From the NCBI RefSeq assembly GCF_051106095.1, contig NC_135785.1, positions 181,900,045 to 181,964,044 on the forward strand: a stretch of 64,000 nucleotides of DNA. Direction: 5' to 3'. The stretch's first letter is position 1. Every line of letters starts with the position of its first letter. Below the pieces are notes generated by a model. It worked only from the letters and a program-made list of their open reading frames with translations, was not told where the DNA came from and did not search any database. This DNA is from Pogona vitticeps (Eukaryota > Chordata > Lepidosauria > Squamata > Agamidae). A program made the translations under genes and the position numbers. Shown here one piece after another: positions 1 through 10,373 of this stretch.

Positions 1-557
1 CAAAATCTTCAAGGAAGGCTTCAGCAGTATGTGGACTGAGAAGTCCCAAAAATAAAATATGGATTTGAAGGGAGTCTAGGAACTATAATGCTAACATGCG
101 CTGAATTAGGGAGAAAGTCAGAGAGTTCCAGAAAAACAGCTACTCCGTCATTGACTACGCAAAAACCTTTGTGTGGACCACAGCATACTATGGGCAAATC
201 CTTAAAGAAAAGGGAGTGTCTGACTACTTTATCTAACTCCTTAGAAAGCCTCTATGTGGGATACGTGCCAACAGTTAGAAATGGCTATAGAACAACTTAT
301 GGGGTCAAAACGGGGAAAGGAGGCCGACAAGCCTGTATGTTGTCCCCCAGCTTATTTAACTTATATACAGAATACATCGTGTGAAAGGCTGGACTGGATG
401 AATCCCAATCCGTAATTAATATTGCTGGAATCAACAGCCTCAGATAGACAGATGATACCCCTTTGATGTCAGAAAGTGAGGAGGAATTAAAGAACCTCTT
501 AATGAGGGTAAAAGAGGAGACCGCAAAAATGGTCTGAAACTCAACATCAAAAAACCT
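1..557 (+). mobile_element. BovB (RTE-clade LINE) fragment, reverse transcriptase part, sense
   Basis: Conceptual translation in shifting frames gives pieces that match the BovB reverse transcriptase as I know it: LQGRLQQYVD near the left edge, SLYVGYVPTVRNGYRTTYGV, then LSPSLFNLYTEYIV (about 345-380), and MSESEEELKNLLMRVKEE at about 466-517. The YADD-type catalytic region near 440 has decayed. The piece is cut by the left window edge and ends near 557, where the sequence switches to the opposite strand of the same family. The frames are broken, so this is a dead copy. BovB moves by target-primed reverse transcription and is abundant in squamates. Confidence 0.82.
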
Positions 558-1040
558 AAGGTCACTGCTGATTTTTCCAAACGGGCAGGCCTGTTGAGTA
601 TACCACCTTAATAGCTTCATCTTTTAAGATTTTAAATAGTTCCAATGGCATGCCATCACATCCACTGTCCTTGTGGTTAGCCATGCTTTCTAAGTCCCAC
701 TTGACTTCACTCTCCAGGATATCTGGCTTAAGGTCAGCAATCAACCTATCTGGGGTTGTCCAAGCCATCCAGATCTTTCTGGTATAATTCCTCTGTGTCT
801 TTTTGCCACCTCTTCTTGATGCCTTGCTCTGTTACCGCCCTACCATTTTTGCCCTTTACCATGTCCATCTTTGCATAAAACTAAATTTTAACAGCTCCAA
901 TTTTCTTGAACAGCTTTCTGGATTTCCCTTTCTATTATTTTCCTCTATTTCTGTACACTGTTTGATTAAGAATTTCCTCTTGTCTCTCCTTGCTATTATT
1001 TGGAAGTCTGCATTCATTTTTCTGTAACATTCCCTATCTC
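558..1040 (-). mobile_element. BovB (RTE-clade LINE) fragment, upstream part, antisense
   Basis: Read on the minus strand, this encodes ARRDKRKFLIKQCTEIEENN at about 990-930 and LESEVKWDLESMANHKDSG then GMPLELFKILKDEAIKVV at about 710-600. These match the linker between the endonuclease and reverse transcriptase of BovB. It ends with a WKNQQ-like motif at the junction near 558. In the intact family this part lies just before the RT part found at 1-557, so the two pieces are adjacent ORF regions placed head-to-head in opposite orientations. Several frame breaks are present. Confidence 0.78.
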
Positions 1041-2514
1041 CCATGGCCACAAACAAACTTCAAAATATTGTACAATTCATTCCATTATTGTATAGCTGTC
1101 TGAGAAACCTGGGGGGAGGGGGGGGTTTGCTGTCTTGAATGTAACGATGAAAGTGGCTAGTCCCTGTGTCTAGCCCAGATGCATTCTGGGATCTGTAGTC
1201 CAAAAACTGTTTGTAGTAGTTTAACTGTTTGTTTCAGCTCCTCCTCCTCAGCCTCAGCCTATGGATACGAGCCTGCTGATAGGCTGTTCTAAGGGGCCTT
1301 GTGGGTTTTAAAAAACCCCGGGTCGTTCATCTCTTTCCTTTCCCCACATGGCTGTTGGAGGCTGAGGTAAGATCCGTGCTTTTGAATTGGGGGGGGGGGG
1401 CTGGGAAGAAATAGAGCAGCCATTTTATTTGGTCCACTGGAAAATAAGTTTTTTAGCATTATGCAATGGTTGAGAAGGGGGGTGGGGGTGGGGGAATGTT
1501 AAGATTTTAGAATGCCTGTCCCTGCTTTTTCAAAGGAAGAGTCCCCCTCCCTTTTCAAAGGCATAGTGAAGGTTAAATGGCCCAACAGAGCACGTGGGGG
1601 AGGGGTGGTCTGTTTCTCTGAGATAACACAAATGAACATGAGGAAACATTTTTTGCTTTATTTAATTGTGCCCCCTATTGTTTTTTAAATGTTTTGAAAG
1701 AAATGCCCCCCCTATCAAAAGATATTTTTTGTAGTTCTGTTAGGGCCATGCTGCAACTTTAGCAGAGAGTCTTTAAGAGGCCACAATGCCACAATGTTTT
1801 TGTCTTTTATCTTTTTTAAATTTTTCTATTGTTTTTGTCAATATAATAACACACAAAAGTTCCACTGTTAAAAGTAACATTCTGCACAGTGGAAGGTTTT
1901 TGTTTTGCTTTGTGTTTGTTTTAATATTTTCTGCATCCCTTTAAAATGAGTGGGGCAGAAATTCTTGGTGCCTAGTCTCAGGGCTGGTGCAAAACAGTCC
2001 TGTCTGGAGGTATTGTGACTGATGGGGGTATAGGATAGGCATGCTACTCTTTGTGCTCGACCCTGTCTATTTTCAGACATTTTGCCATCATATCTGCCAG
2101 CCTCTTTTGCTTCTCATCTGCTGGATCTTCAGCACAGCATTGTCTCCTAAAGCTATTGGACATGTCCTGTGTTAACATTCTCCATTACCTTTCAGGGATG
2201 CTAGTCTAACAGAATGTACATTAAGAAATAAGAGATTATTAAGAATAGCTGTAATACCTGTTTGAATGATTTCTGTGTTATTTTATCTTTGAGTTATGTT
2301 GTGTAGAAGCCTCCAACCCCCGCTGTACACAAATAAAGGGATTATACAGATTGGGGCCAACCTGTCCTGTGTTCTTTAGAAAATGCCCCAATCCACACCA
2401 TTCCTGAATCCAGACACTGTCTAGGCATTTCCCAAACACCTTTAAAACAGAACAAAATCCCCATGAATGTGGGAAAATGCAAATAAGCATCTTAAAAAGT
2501 AGAGATATCACCTT
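1041..2514. other. Gene-free stretch
   Basis: I see no coding sequence here. It holds G-runs near 1110-1125 and 1390-1400, T-rich tracts near 1800-1845, and a motif of the type GCATTCTGGGATCTGTAGTC near 1170-1200, which is often seen in decayed reptile MITEs. Short open frames show no recognisable family. Confidence 0.5.
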
Positions 2515-2632
2515 GCCAACAAAGGGCCACATAGTCAAAAATATGGTTTTTCCTGTAGCGATGTATGGAAGTGAGAGCTGGACCATAAAGAATGCTGACC
2601 CCCGAAAAATTGATGCTTGTGAAATGTGGCAA
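2515..2632 (+). mobile_element. BovB LINE fragment, post-RT region
   Basis: The plus strand reads KGHIVKNMVFPVAMYGSESW then TIKNADPRKIDA followed by an EMW-like stretch. This corresponds to the BovB segment that normally reads KAMVFPVVMYGCESWTVK and lies C-terminal to the RT palm. It is a short orphan piece, probably unconnected to the fragments at 1-1040. Confidence 0.8.
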
Positions 2633-3894
2633 CCCTAATAATATGAGAAATGTTCAAGGAGATGGTTTATCATTGCTGTCACACTCCCAGGGAATTTCTG
2701 GCCTTGTTTTAATAGTTCTATATCGTCTTCCTGGTGACATTAGTTCAACTTTTTTAAAAAGTTAACTTGAATTCTAACTTCCTGGAGAGGCCTGCACAGA
2801 AAAGATGCCATTCTGTTCAAGAATTAAAACAATCCTACACACTTTGTGAAACTAGCCTTCCAAGGAGCTGCATGCTTAAATTCTGAAGACCAATAGCCAA
2901 ACAAAGCAAACTAATATGTATAATCTCAGAAGCGGGAGAAGCTTGTCCTTTGAGACTTAAAACCCACATTAGTTAAGACAGGTTATGTCTAGCAGACATT
3001 TGTTGAGTAAGTTAACTATGATACAATTAGTTAATACATTTAGTTATGTAAAAGTATTGTATGTCATGAAAATGAAGTTTCCTTGCTGTGACTGCTATAT
3101 AACTGAATATTCAGGTTAGCAAAGAGGTCTCAGGGTACACTATAACTGCACTGTAGATATTTTCAGGGATGGAGAATTTCAGGTGCATTACCCCAGGCTG
3201 CAAAAGCACTCAATTCACATTATGCAATGTTTTAAATCAATTTGGTCTTGTTTTGTATTTTGCAGCTTCAATGTTTTTTGGTTAAATTGCTCAGGTTAAT
3301 TGTAAGGTTTGACAAAACTGAATAGCTTCAAGTTCCCCAAAGGTTAGTACACCCCCTTTTGCTCATCAGCTGGCCCCTACAGGCTCAGTAACCCCCACTG
3401 CAGTAACCCCCACTGAGACAGTAGGAGACAAAATAAAAATATTTCATTTACTTACAGTTGAACAGCTATCAGAAAACTAAAAACAAGCCTGCTTTGAACA
3501 ACAGGGCCTCAACAGACTATTTGCAATTTCAAAAATGACTAAAAAGAGGGGGAAAGTCACTTAAACAAAGAGATGCCATTGGAGACAGGGCAGGAACATT
3601 TGGTCATAAAGAGATGTCCTCTTTGATATTGGAGACATGGTCAGGAATATTTGGTTACTGATAGTCACCTCACCCCCAGAAAGGTATCTCCCATCATATC
3701 TACTAAAGGCTGCATATGCGGCTAAAATAACTCCAACATAAATTGCTGCTGAAGTTTTTAGGTATTTCTTACTATTATTTATATTAATTCAGAATTTAGA
3801 CTACATCTCACAGAACAACCGCCACGCTGGTTTGGGGTCTCTGGGATCTGTATCCCCAAACAGGAAATTCAAAGTTGCTGCTACTATTAGATAG

Positions 3895-4175
3895 ACCTTT
3901 TGACTGTGCTCAGAAAAAAAAATGGGAATAAACCCCTCTTTGTCCCTTTTTGAGTTGCAGGAAAGTGGACAGGCTCAGCAAGCTCAACACTTTAGAATTT
4001 CTTAACATTTTTTCCAGCCCTGAGGATTTTGAATATTGAAACTGAGTTTCATTCATAAACCATTAGCACTCCCTCACAGCTCTTTCTGGAGCACCCTTTT
4101 GACAGGTCGGTTTTGTACCTATTTGGTCCTGAGCTGACCTGATTCTGATGTGGGTTCAAATGTCTCAAACCTCTT
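3895..4175. repeat. Direct repeat, copy 1 of the best-conserved duplicated segment
   Basis: The pair 3895-4175 and 4845-5210 can be followed by eye over more than 200 bases. Both copies run from a T-rich tract ending in GTTGCAGGAAA, through AGCAAGCTCAACA and TTTAGAATTTCTTAACA, to ACCTATTTGGTCCTGAGCTG. The second copy has an insertion near 4885-4930. The polypyrimidine-AG shape before GGAAA looks like a splice acceptor, but nothing else supports an exon. Confidence 0.75.
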
Positions 4176-4844
4176 TTCAGGATGAAACTATAGAAACCAT
4201 GACTTAAAACAAAACTATAAACATCTCTTTGTTGCTTGTGGTAGAAAAGTGCTAATAATGGCACAGAACAGGGTGTAGGGGAGAAGGGCTGTGTACCTTG
4301 TGCACTACATGGTTGATGTTTCAGGGAGGGTGAGATTCAGGTTCATTGCCCCGGCCTGCAATTTTTCCTAAATGATAATATTTAGAGAAAAGAAGAGAGG
4401 TGGGACGGCTCTTAGGGAGATTACCCCTCTGCATGCCGGCCTCCCTGGAAACCATCCCTTCTAAATTATTAGGAACCTTGTTACAGGTTGGGCATAACAA
4501 GACACTCAAGTTCCCATTATGCATGGTTTTTAAATCAGTCTGTCCTTGTTTTAATAGATTTATATCGTCTTCCTGATGACCGTCGTTCAAACAAAGAATG
4601 TCCAGGAGGGGAGGTGCCCTTTAGAGTATTTTGTGCTTTTGAAAGACAACGGGCCCTGTACAGTTCCTCCAGTATGAGGCACCCTACTGTGGTATCCTCT
4701 GTGAACTTCACACTGGTATGGCTGTTAAAAGCAGAAATACAAGCCTATGTATATTGGGCATGGTGCAGAGGCCTCAGCACATCTCCTTGTGGTGTACCAA
4801 TACTAAGGTTGAGAACCATAGCTGTATATTGACCTGCTCTAACC

Positions 4845-5210
4845 CTCTGACTGCATTCAGACAAAAAAACAAAAACGATGTAGCCTTTTGCTTTACATGT
4901 GCCATGGTTAGAGTTTCACTTATACTAGATGTGCAAAGAAATAAACCCTTCTTTCCCCTTTCTGTGTTGCAGGAAAATGGACTAACTATGCCAGGCAGGC
5001 AAGACATCCTCAGCAAGCTCAACATTTTAGAATTTCTTAACACTTTTTTCAGCACTGAGGATTCTGAGTATTGAAACTGAGTTTAATTCATAAACTATTA
5101 GCACTCCCTCGCAGCTCTCTCTGGAGCACCCTTTTGACAGTTCGGCTTTGGACCTATTTGGTCCTGAGCTGCCCTGATTGTGATGTGAATTCAAGCGTCT
5201 GAAATCTCAG
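4845..5210. repeat. Direct repeat, copy 2 of the duplicated segment
   Basis: This is the counterpart of 3895-4175, about 1 kb downstream and in the same orientation. It continues into a further short duplication at 5190-5330 that recurs at 5688-5870. Confidence 0.75.
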
Positions 5211-6062
5211 TGAAATTTCACCTAACAGCCAGACTGTGCTGATTCCTTGCAATAAATAATTGTTTTAACTTTTTTTAAAATGTACACTTCATAGTGGGTG
5301 TTTTTTGTATTTTGCAGAAGGAGCCGGAGATGTTGAAGATTGGTGGCACATGGTCTTTTAAGTTGCAAGCTTATTTCAAAAGTCTCTAGGCATTTGAGGG
5401 CGGATGGTCACTTTGACTTTCTTAACTTGACGATTCTGTTTGTGAAAGATGTTGAGAAGGCTATGGCTCAAAGCTCTATGAAGGATGCCTGGAAAATCAA
5501 AAGGGGCTTTAACACACACACAGGGAGAGAGAGAGATTCTAGGAATCTTCCTTGGGTATAAACATGTGGAAAACATTTTTACTTTGGAGAGTATTAAAGT
5601 CATTTTACTAAAAGCATGGGGGGATTGTGTACTGTTCTACTTATTGCTCCTTACTATTTCATGCCTACCTACTAAATCTGCATTCAAGTGTCTGAAATTT
5701 CAGTGATCCTGCTGTCCACAGATTTTCATTGGAAAACAGAAAGGACTTATTTTTTCACCTCACAGCCAAACTGCGCTGATTCCTTGCAATAAATAATTGT
5801 TTTAACTTTTTATAAATGTGTACTGCTAAGTGGGTTTTATTTTTGTAATTTGAAGAAGGAGCCACAGAGGATGGAAATTGGTTAAGGTGACAATGTAGAA
5901 ATATTACTTGGTAAATCTTCAATATCTTTGATCACCCATCATTGTGGAAATACAACTTAACACACTCTAGAAACACTGATGATTTTGATAGTGGTACTAG
6001 AAGGTAGGTATATTTATTTAATTTATTGTGACCAGGTACAACAGCAGCCACACATAAATATG

Positions 6063-6418
6063 GCGGATCTACTCGGATTACCCGCATGAGCCATGAGGTG
6101 AGGTTAAGGAGCCTAACGCCCTGGGATCCCCGGAAGGAAAGAACACGAAACCGGGCCTTCTCGGCGGTAGCTCCTCGCCTCTGGAACAATCTCCCTCCTG
6201 AGATCCGTGCGGTCCCCACTTTGGGCACTTTTAAAAGTCAATTAAAAACATGGCTATACATTCAGGCCTTCCCTCCAGTTAATATCTGTCTTTTCTGTTT
6301 ATTCTCTCCTTATGTATTTTCTATTCTATTGTTGTATTCTGTTTGTGTGTGCTTTTTTGTATTGTGGTCTTTTAGACCAGATGGGCAGGGTATAAATCAA
6401 ATAAATAAATAAAATAAA
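6063..6418 (+). mobile_element. L2-clade LINE, 3' end
   Basis: The translated end of the ORF includes STRITRMSHEVRLRSLTP, then NRAFSAVAPRLWNNLPPEI and FKSQLKTWLYIQAFPP. This is the C-terminus of the same LINE family found nearly open at 45318-46714. It is followed by about 130 bp of 3' UTR and a tail of AAATAAAT repeats preceded by GATGGGCAGGGTATAAAT. Severe 5' truncation is normal for LINEs. It is intergenic and not expected to be active. Confidence 0.85.
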
Positions 6419-6689
6419 GATCCTCCTCATCTTCATCATCACCCCACATCAGAGTGCAGGATGACTTTTTTGCACTTTTCAGCGTCTGCTTTGGCTTTGT
6501 GGTAAATAGGAATAGGGCTTCTGCAGATCTGCATTTTATTCTTAGATTTTCTGGGTCTTCAGGCAAGCTCTCTCTGAGACTTGGAGGGGGCACAGGGTCA
6601 TGAAAAACCCCACAAGCCCCTGGTAGCAACCTTGGGGGGGTGCAAGTGTCCCAGTCTCTGCAAAGAGCTGTGAGCATGCACAGAAGGTC

Positions 6690-6788
6690 CCTGAAATCCC
6701 CGCTGTGGAATTTCAGCCCCAGGCAGCCTAAGGGCTTGCTGAGACATGCCCCTACGGCCACCCCTTTTCTAGCCAAACCCCCTTCAGC
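6690..6788. repeat. Dispersed direct repeat, copy 1
   Basis: This segment with AATTTCAGCCCC, then GCCTAAGGGCTTGCTGAGAC and TAGCCAAACCCCCTT, recurs at 7422-7510 with a few differences. Family not recognised. Confidence 0.7.
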
Positions 6789-6954
6789 CTCGCCCAACCT
6801 TCTGCAAATTACAAACAGGTCTTTAAGTTGCAACCTTTGTTACTGCACATTCTCTAGTGAAACCCTTGGGGTAAATTTGAGTTGCTGCAATGAGAAATCC
6901 TAGTTTCTATATAACAAGAGTAGAAATCGTGAGAAAGGTTTGAACAGCTATATC

Positions 6955-7400
6955 GTAACAAAAGGTTTGTTTGTTTTAACCATTGCTTTAAAATTGTCTC
7001 CTATTTAGAAGGTCTAATTATTTAATTTATTGTTACACTATATCAGAAGGGACCCGAAATTATTCATAAGAGAAGAGATTTGTCGTTGTTTTTTAACCAC
7101 GGCTTTAAAATTGTCTCCTATTTAGAAGGTCTTACTATTTAATGTATTGTTACAGTATATCAGAAGGTCCCCAAAATCATTCGTAAGAGAAGAGGTTTAT
7201 TGTTGTTGTTTTCTAACCATGGCTTTAAAATTGTCTCCTATTTAGAAGGTCTTACTATTTATTGTTACAGTATATCAGAAGATCCACAAAATCATTCGTA
7301 AGAGAAGAGGCTTGTTGTTGTTGTTGTTGTTGTTGTTTAACCATTGATTTAAAATTCTCTCCCATTTAGAAGGTCTAATTATTTAATTTACTGTTACAGC
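6955..7400. repeat. Minisatellite, four units of about 117-123 bp
   Basis: Four tandem units each contain AAAATTGTCTCCTATTTAGA or a close variant, followed by AGGTCT, a TATTTAAT stretch, a GTTACA...ATATCAGAAG stretch and AAGAGAAGAGG. The CTATTTAGAA anchor lies at 7001, 7118 and 7238, with a diverged copy near 7361. A GTT microsatellite at 7314-7337 has expanded in the third-to-fourth unit junction. Confidence 0.85.
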
Positions 7401-7421
7401 ATGTGAGAAGGGCCCCCAAAA

Positions 7422-7510
7422 TCCCTGGTGTGAATTTCAGCCCCCAGCGGCCTAAAGGCATGCTGAGGCATGCCCTACGGCCACCCTTTCTAGCCAAACC
7501 CCCTTGAACT
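7422..7510. repeat. Dispersed direct repeat, copy 2
   Basis: Counterpart of 6690-6788. The two copies bracket the 120-bp minisatellite, so the minisatellite may have arisen inside, or been duplicated with, this unclassified repeat. Confidence 0.7.
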
Positions 7511-7514
7511 GCTC

Positions 7515-7800
7515 CCCATTGGTCCACAGGGCCGTGGGGGGTGGCACAACCCCTCGGGGACCAATCCTCAGGCCACCCTAGGGTCACGGGGGACCCCAGA
7601 CTCTAGGAATACACCCTATAGGCCCACGGTGACCCCCACAACCCCCGACGTCACCGCTCGACCAGCCCCTTCCGCCGGAAGGGGCCTGGGTCGAGCGTGG
7701 ACGCCGGAAGTCCCTCCCCTTCCGCTGCAGGGGTCCAAAAGGGGGCGTGGCACCTGTCAAATTTGAGTTTGAATAAAGCTACCATTACCCTACTACTATT
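7515..7800. other. GC-rich block ending in an AATAAA-type signal
   Basis: The stretch is markedly richer in G and C than its neighbours. It contains an inverted repeat around CCTTCCGCCGGAAGG (about 7668-7683) flanked by GCTCGACC and GGTCGAGC arms. It ends with GAATAAAGCTACC near 7772-7783, which reads as a polyadenylation signal. No reading frame is recognised. It could be the end of an unclassified retroelement. Confidence 0.4.
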
Positions 7801-7872
7801 TAGAATCAACAGACTGTAGAAGAAAACCAAGAAACTAGTAAATCTAAAATCTGGTAACTATGAATCAAAGCA

Positions 7873-7908
7873 TATCATCATCATCATCACCACCACCACC
7901 ATCACCAC
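7873..7908. repeat. ATC/ACC trinucleotide microsatellite
   Basis: Tandem ATC units pass into CACCAC units over about 35 bp. Confidence 0.85.
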
Positions 7909-8815
7909 TTTGGATGATGAAGCCCTAGCATGGATAGGTAACATTTTGGACTTCAGCTCCCAGAATTACCCAGGCAGCATATTGGTTAAGTATTCTGTAC
8001 ATGGTAGTTCTGAAAAGTAACTTTTCCAATATCGGGGGGGGGGGGAATCTGTTAATGAGAAACATGCTTCCTTCCCAGAAAGAACAATCATAGAACAGAT
8101 CCAGAGTATATGAACAGAATTAACCAATGAGCATTTCTGACATTTAACAGAAATATACTTTGGTTTCAGGCTCTTTAAAACATTTAAATTTATGTAAATA
8201 GAACTACAATATTCCTTTTCTCCATAAAAAGCTAAATACATTTCATTGTGTACATGGAGTTTGCTTATTATCGTATATCAGTACAACAAGCCATATGTTA
8301 TTCACACTGCCAAGATGTAGGATAACAACGGTGTCTATTTCTTCTAAAGCAGTCCTGGGAGGAGGGGAGGGAGGGGGGCTGTTTTTGATTTTTTGAAAGA
8401 AATGGATTTTAGTGAAGCTAAGCCTCATTTGAAATCTTCAAAGATCAGAGGGAGGAGGTTGAAGAACTGATAAAACATCTGACTGTGAGGTCATAAGAAG
8501 TATATTTTCCAATTTGACATCCTTAGTAGCCTAGAATGGCAAACTACTGTATCTACTACAGTAATTGAGCAACACGCAGCCACCCTTCTTGTTTTTACTA
8601 ACTCCAAAAGGCATAGGGGTGGAATTCAGATCAGGATCACCACTCATGGGGAAGGGATGCTTACTCTGACCTCCTCTCCTCCTTCTCTCATTGCAACTAT
8701 TTCTCCCGGCTGCTTGTTTTAAAACTTAGTTATATCCTGGATGGGTACAGTTTCTCTGTGGGGATGTCAACAGGGATGATTTTGTTCAGTTCTCATTTGG
8801 GGAAGATTATTCCAC
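7909..8815. other. Gene-free stretch
   Basis: No gene seen. It contains a remnant CAGCTCCCAGAATTACCCAG near 7957-7977 that resembles the core of hAT-type MITEs, a G-run at 8034-8045 and a purine-rich tract near 8355-8380. Confidence 0.5.
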
Positions 8816-8817
8816 AC

Positions 8818-9092
8818 TGAAAGGACAGATCCTGAAGCTGAGGCTCCAATACTTTGGCCATCTCATGAGAAGAGAAGACTCCCTGGAAAAGACCCTGATG
8901 TTGGGAAAGTGTGAGGGCAAGAGCAGAAGGGGACGACAGAGGACGAGATGGCTGGACAGTGTCATCGAAGCTAGCAACATGAACCAAACTCTGGGAGGCA
9001 GTGGAAGACAGGAGGGCCTGGCGTGCTCTGATCCATGGGGTCATGAAGAGTCGGACACAACTTAATGACTAAACAACATCAACAACAACATT
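8818..9092 (+). mobile_element. BovB LINE 3' end
   Basis: The plus strand encodes LRLQYFGHLMRREDSLEK-like sequence, then TLMLGKCEGKSRRGRQRTRW and LDSVIEASNMNQT. This is the C-terminal tail of the BovB ORF. The 3' UTR has CCATGGGGTCATGAAGAGTC and GGACACAACTTAATGACTAA, ending in a CAACAA-type tail at about 9071-9090. This short 3' module is also the part borrowed by Sauria SINEs. The copy is heavily 5' truncated. Confidence 0.92.
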
Positions 9093-9599
9093 CCACACTC
9101 ACATTTCCTAAATTAATATTCAAACTCGTCAGGAGTGATCCACCCAAATTCACACAATAAACTCTCTATTGTCTTATTATCTTTAAAGTAGAACTTCTGG
9201 GGCTATTATATCTGTTCTGCTTAAGCCTCAGGAGTTGTTCTTCCATCTTTGTCCAGATTTATTCCTCAGAAACGAGGCATGAGGATTTACATGACCACTT
9301 TTCACTTAGCAAATTCAATACAGTTTTATCTTGACCCTGCCTATCCTCTCTAGTTTCATACTCTGCCTGGTCCCCCCACCCACCCACCCAGCTTGAAACA
9401 AGTTTCTGAACACTAGAATGCTTCTTACAAATTTGGGGGTAATGCAGTCATGACAGCAACATATCCCCAGAAAAGACTGCCCATCAAAGGCCCCATGAAA
9501 CACCATTAGAGTTACAGCATAACAGAGTACCAAGCACAGAACATATTTTGGAAGCCTGGCATATGTTTAGATACCAAAAACAAAACAAAAAACCACTAA
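9093..9599. other. Gene-free stretch
   Basis: No gene, RNA or clear repeat was recognised between the BovB tail and the Copia fossil, apart from a CCCACCCA-rich run near 9372-9391. Confidence 0.5.
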
Positions 9600-9884
9600 T
9601 TGCCCTCTAGAACTGAAGAGACTATTTTGATTGGCTATGTTCCTGTCAGCAAAGGATATAAAGTGATGAACTTAGAAACAGGTGAAGGCAATAAACGACA
9701 TGTGGTTCCTTTTGATGAACAAAAGAAAGGTGAAAAAAGAGGAACAGAAGACTGGTATGTTGGACCTCTCCTAGATGAAGCGGTGACAGTCCCTCCACAA
9801 CCTGAGCCAAGTATGAAGCAGGAAGGCAATGACACACGCACTGAGAGTAGTACTCCAAAAGAAGGGGCTATTCACTGGGCACAT

Positions 9885-10227
9885 CCAAAAAGCTACTAAA
9901 AACCTGGCTATTTAGACAGGCCTTCCCTGAATAAACTACACTCTGATACAATAGTGTCCAATAATATAACTTCTACCATACTTCCATGCTCCATGCTTTT
10001 ATTTTCTTCTATGCTTTAAAAAACTGTATTTATTATCCTCACTTCACTTTATGATTTTTGATTTTCACCTCTTTGTATTAATGTTGCTATTTGCTATTTT
10101 GTTACTCTGTTGTGTGTGGTTTTTTTTTTTTTGTTATTTGTTGCAAACCACCCAGAGTGGCCCTGGGTGCCAGATGGGCGGTATATAAATCAAATCAAAT
10201 CAAATCAAATCAAATCAAATCAAATCA

Positions 10228-10276
<49 letters not shown>

Positions 10277-10293
10277 GTCAATCAGTCAATCAG

Positions 10294-10371
<78 letters not shown>

Positions 10372-10373
10372 GA
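9885..10373 (+). mobile_element. L2-clade LINE 3' end inserted in the Copia fossil
   Basis: It starts with a short ORF end reading KKLLKTWLFRQAFPE in shifted notation, near 9885-9930. Then come an AT-rich 3' UTR and the signature CCACCCAGAGTGGCCCTGGG followed by GATGGGCGGTATATAAAT. The tail has expanded into a long AAATC/AATC microsatellite. Copia sequence resumes after it, which marks this as a later insertion. Confidence 0.8.
10186..10370. repeat. AAATC then AATC microsatellite, about 180 bp
   Basis: About nine AAATC pentamers are followed by some 35 AATC tetramers with three AGTC variants near 10275-10293. It grew from the L2 tail. Open frames with poly-INQS repeats on the plus strand are products of this tetramer, not genes. 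Confidence 0.97.

Larger units (their letters stand above)
2690..5880. repeat. Block of diverged direct duplications, family unknown
   Basis: Several segments recur in direct orientation. Sequence at 2690-2760 resembles 4545-4605 (shared TATATCGTCTTCCTG). Sequence at 3160-3250 resembles 4318-4555. Sequence at 3895-4175 resembles 4845-5210, sharing CTCAGCAAGCTCAACA and GCACCCTTTTGACAG. Sequence at 5190-5330 resembles 5688-5870, sharing GCTGATTCCTTGCAATAAAT. Copies are perhaps 80-90% alike by eye. Open frames inside are short and not conserved between copies, so I do not call a gene. It could be an old segmental duplication, a low-copy repeat or a decayed non-coding transcription unit. Confidence 0.7.

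Noticed and set aside
4718-5074. 118-codon plus-strand frame inside the duplicated block
   Set aside because: The frame is not kept in the paralogous copy at 3895-4175 and no domain is recognised.
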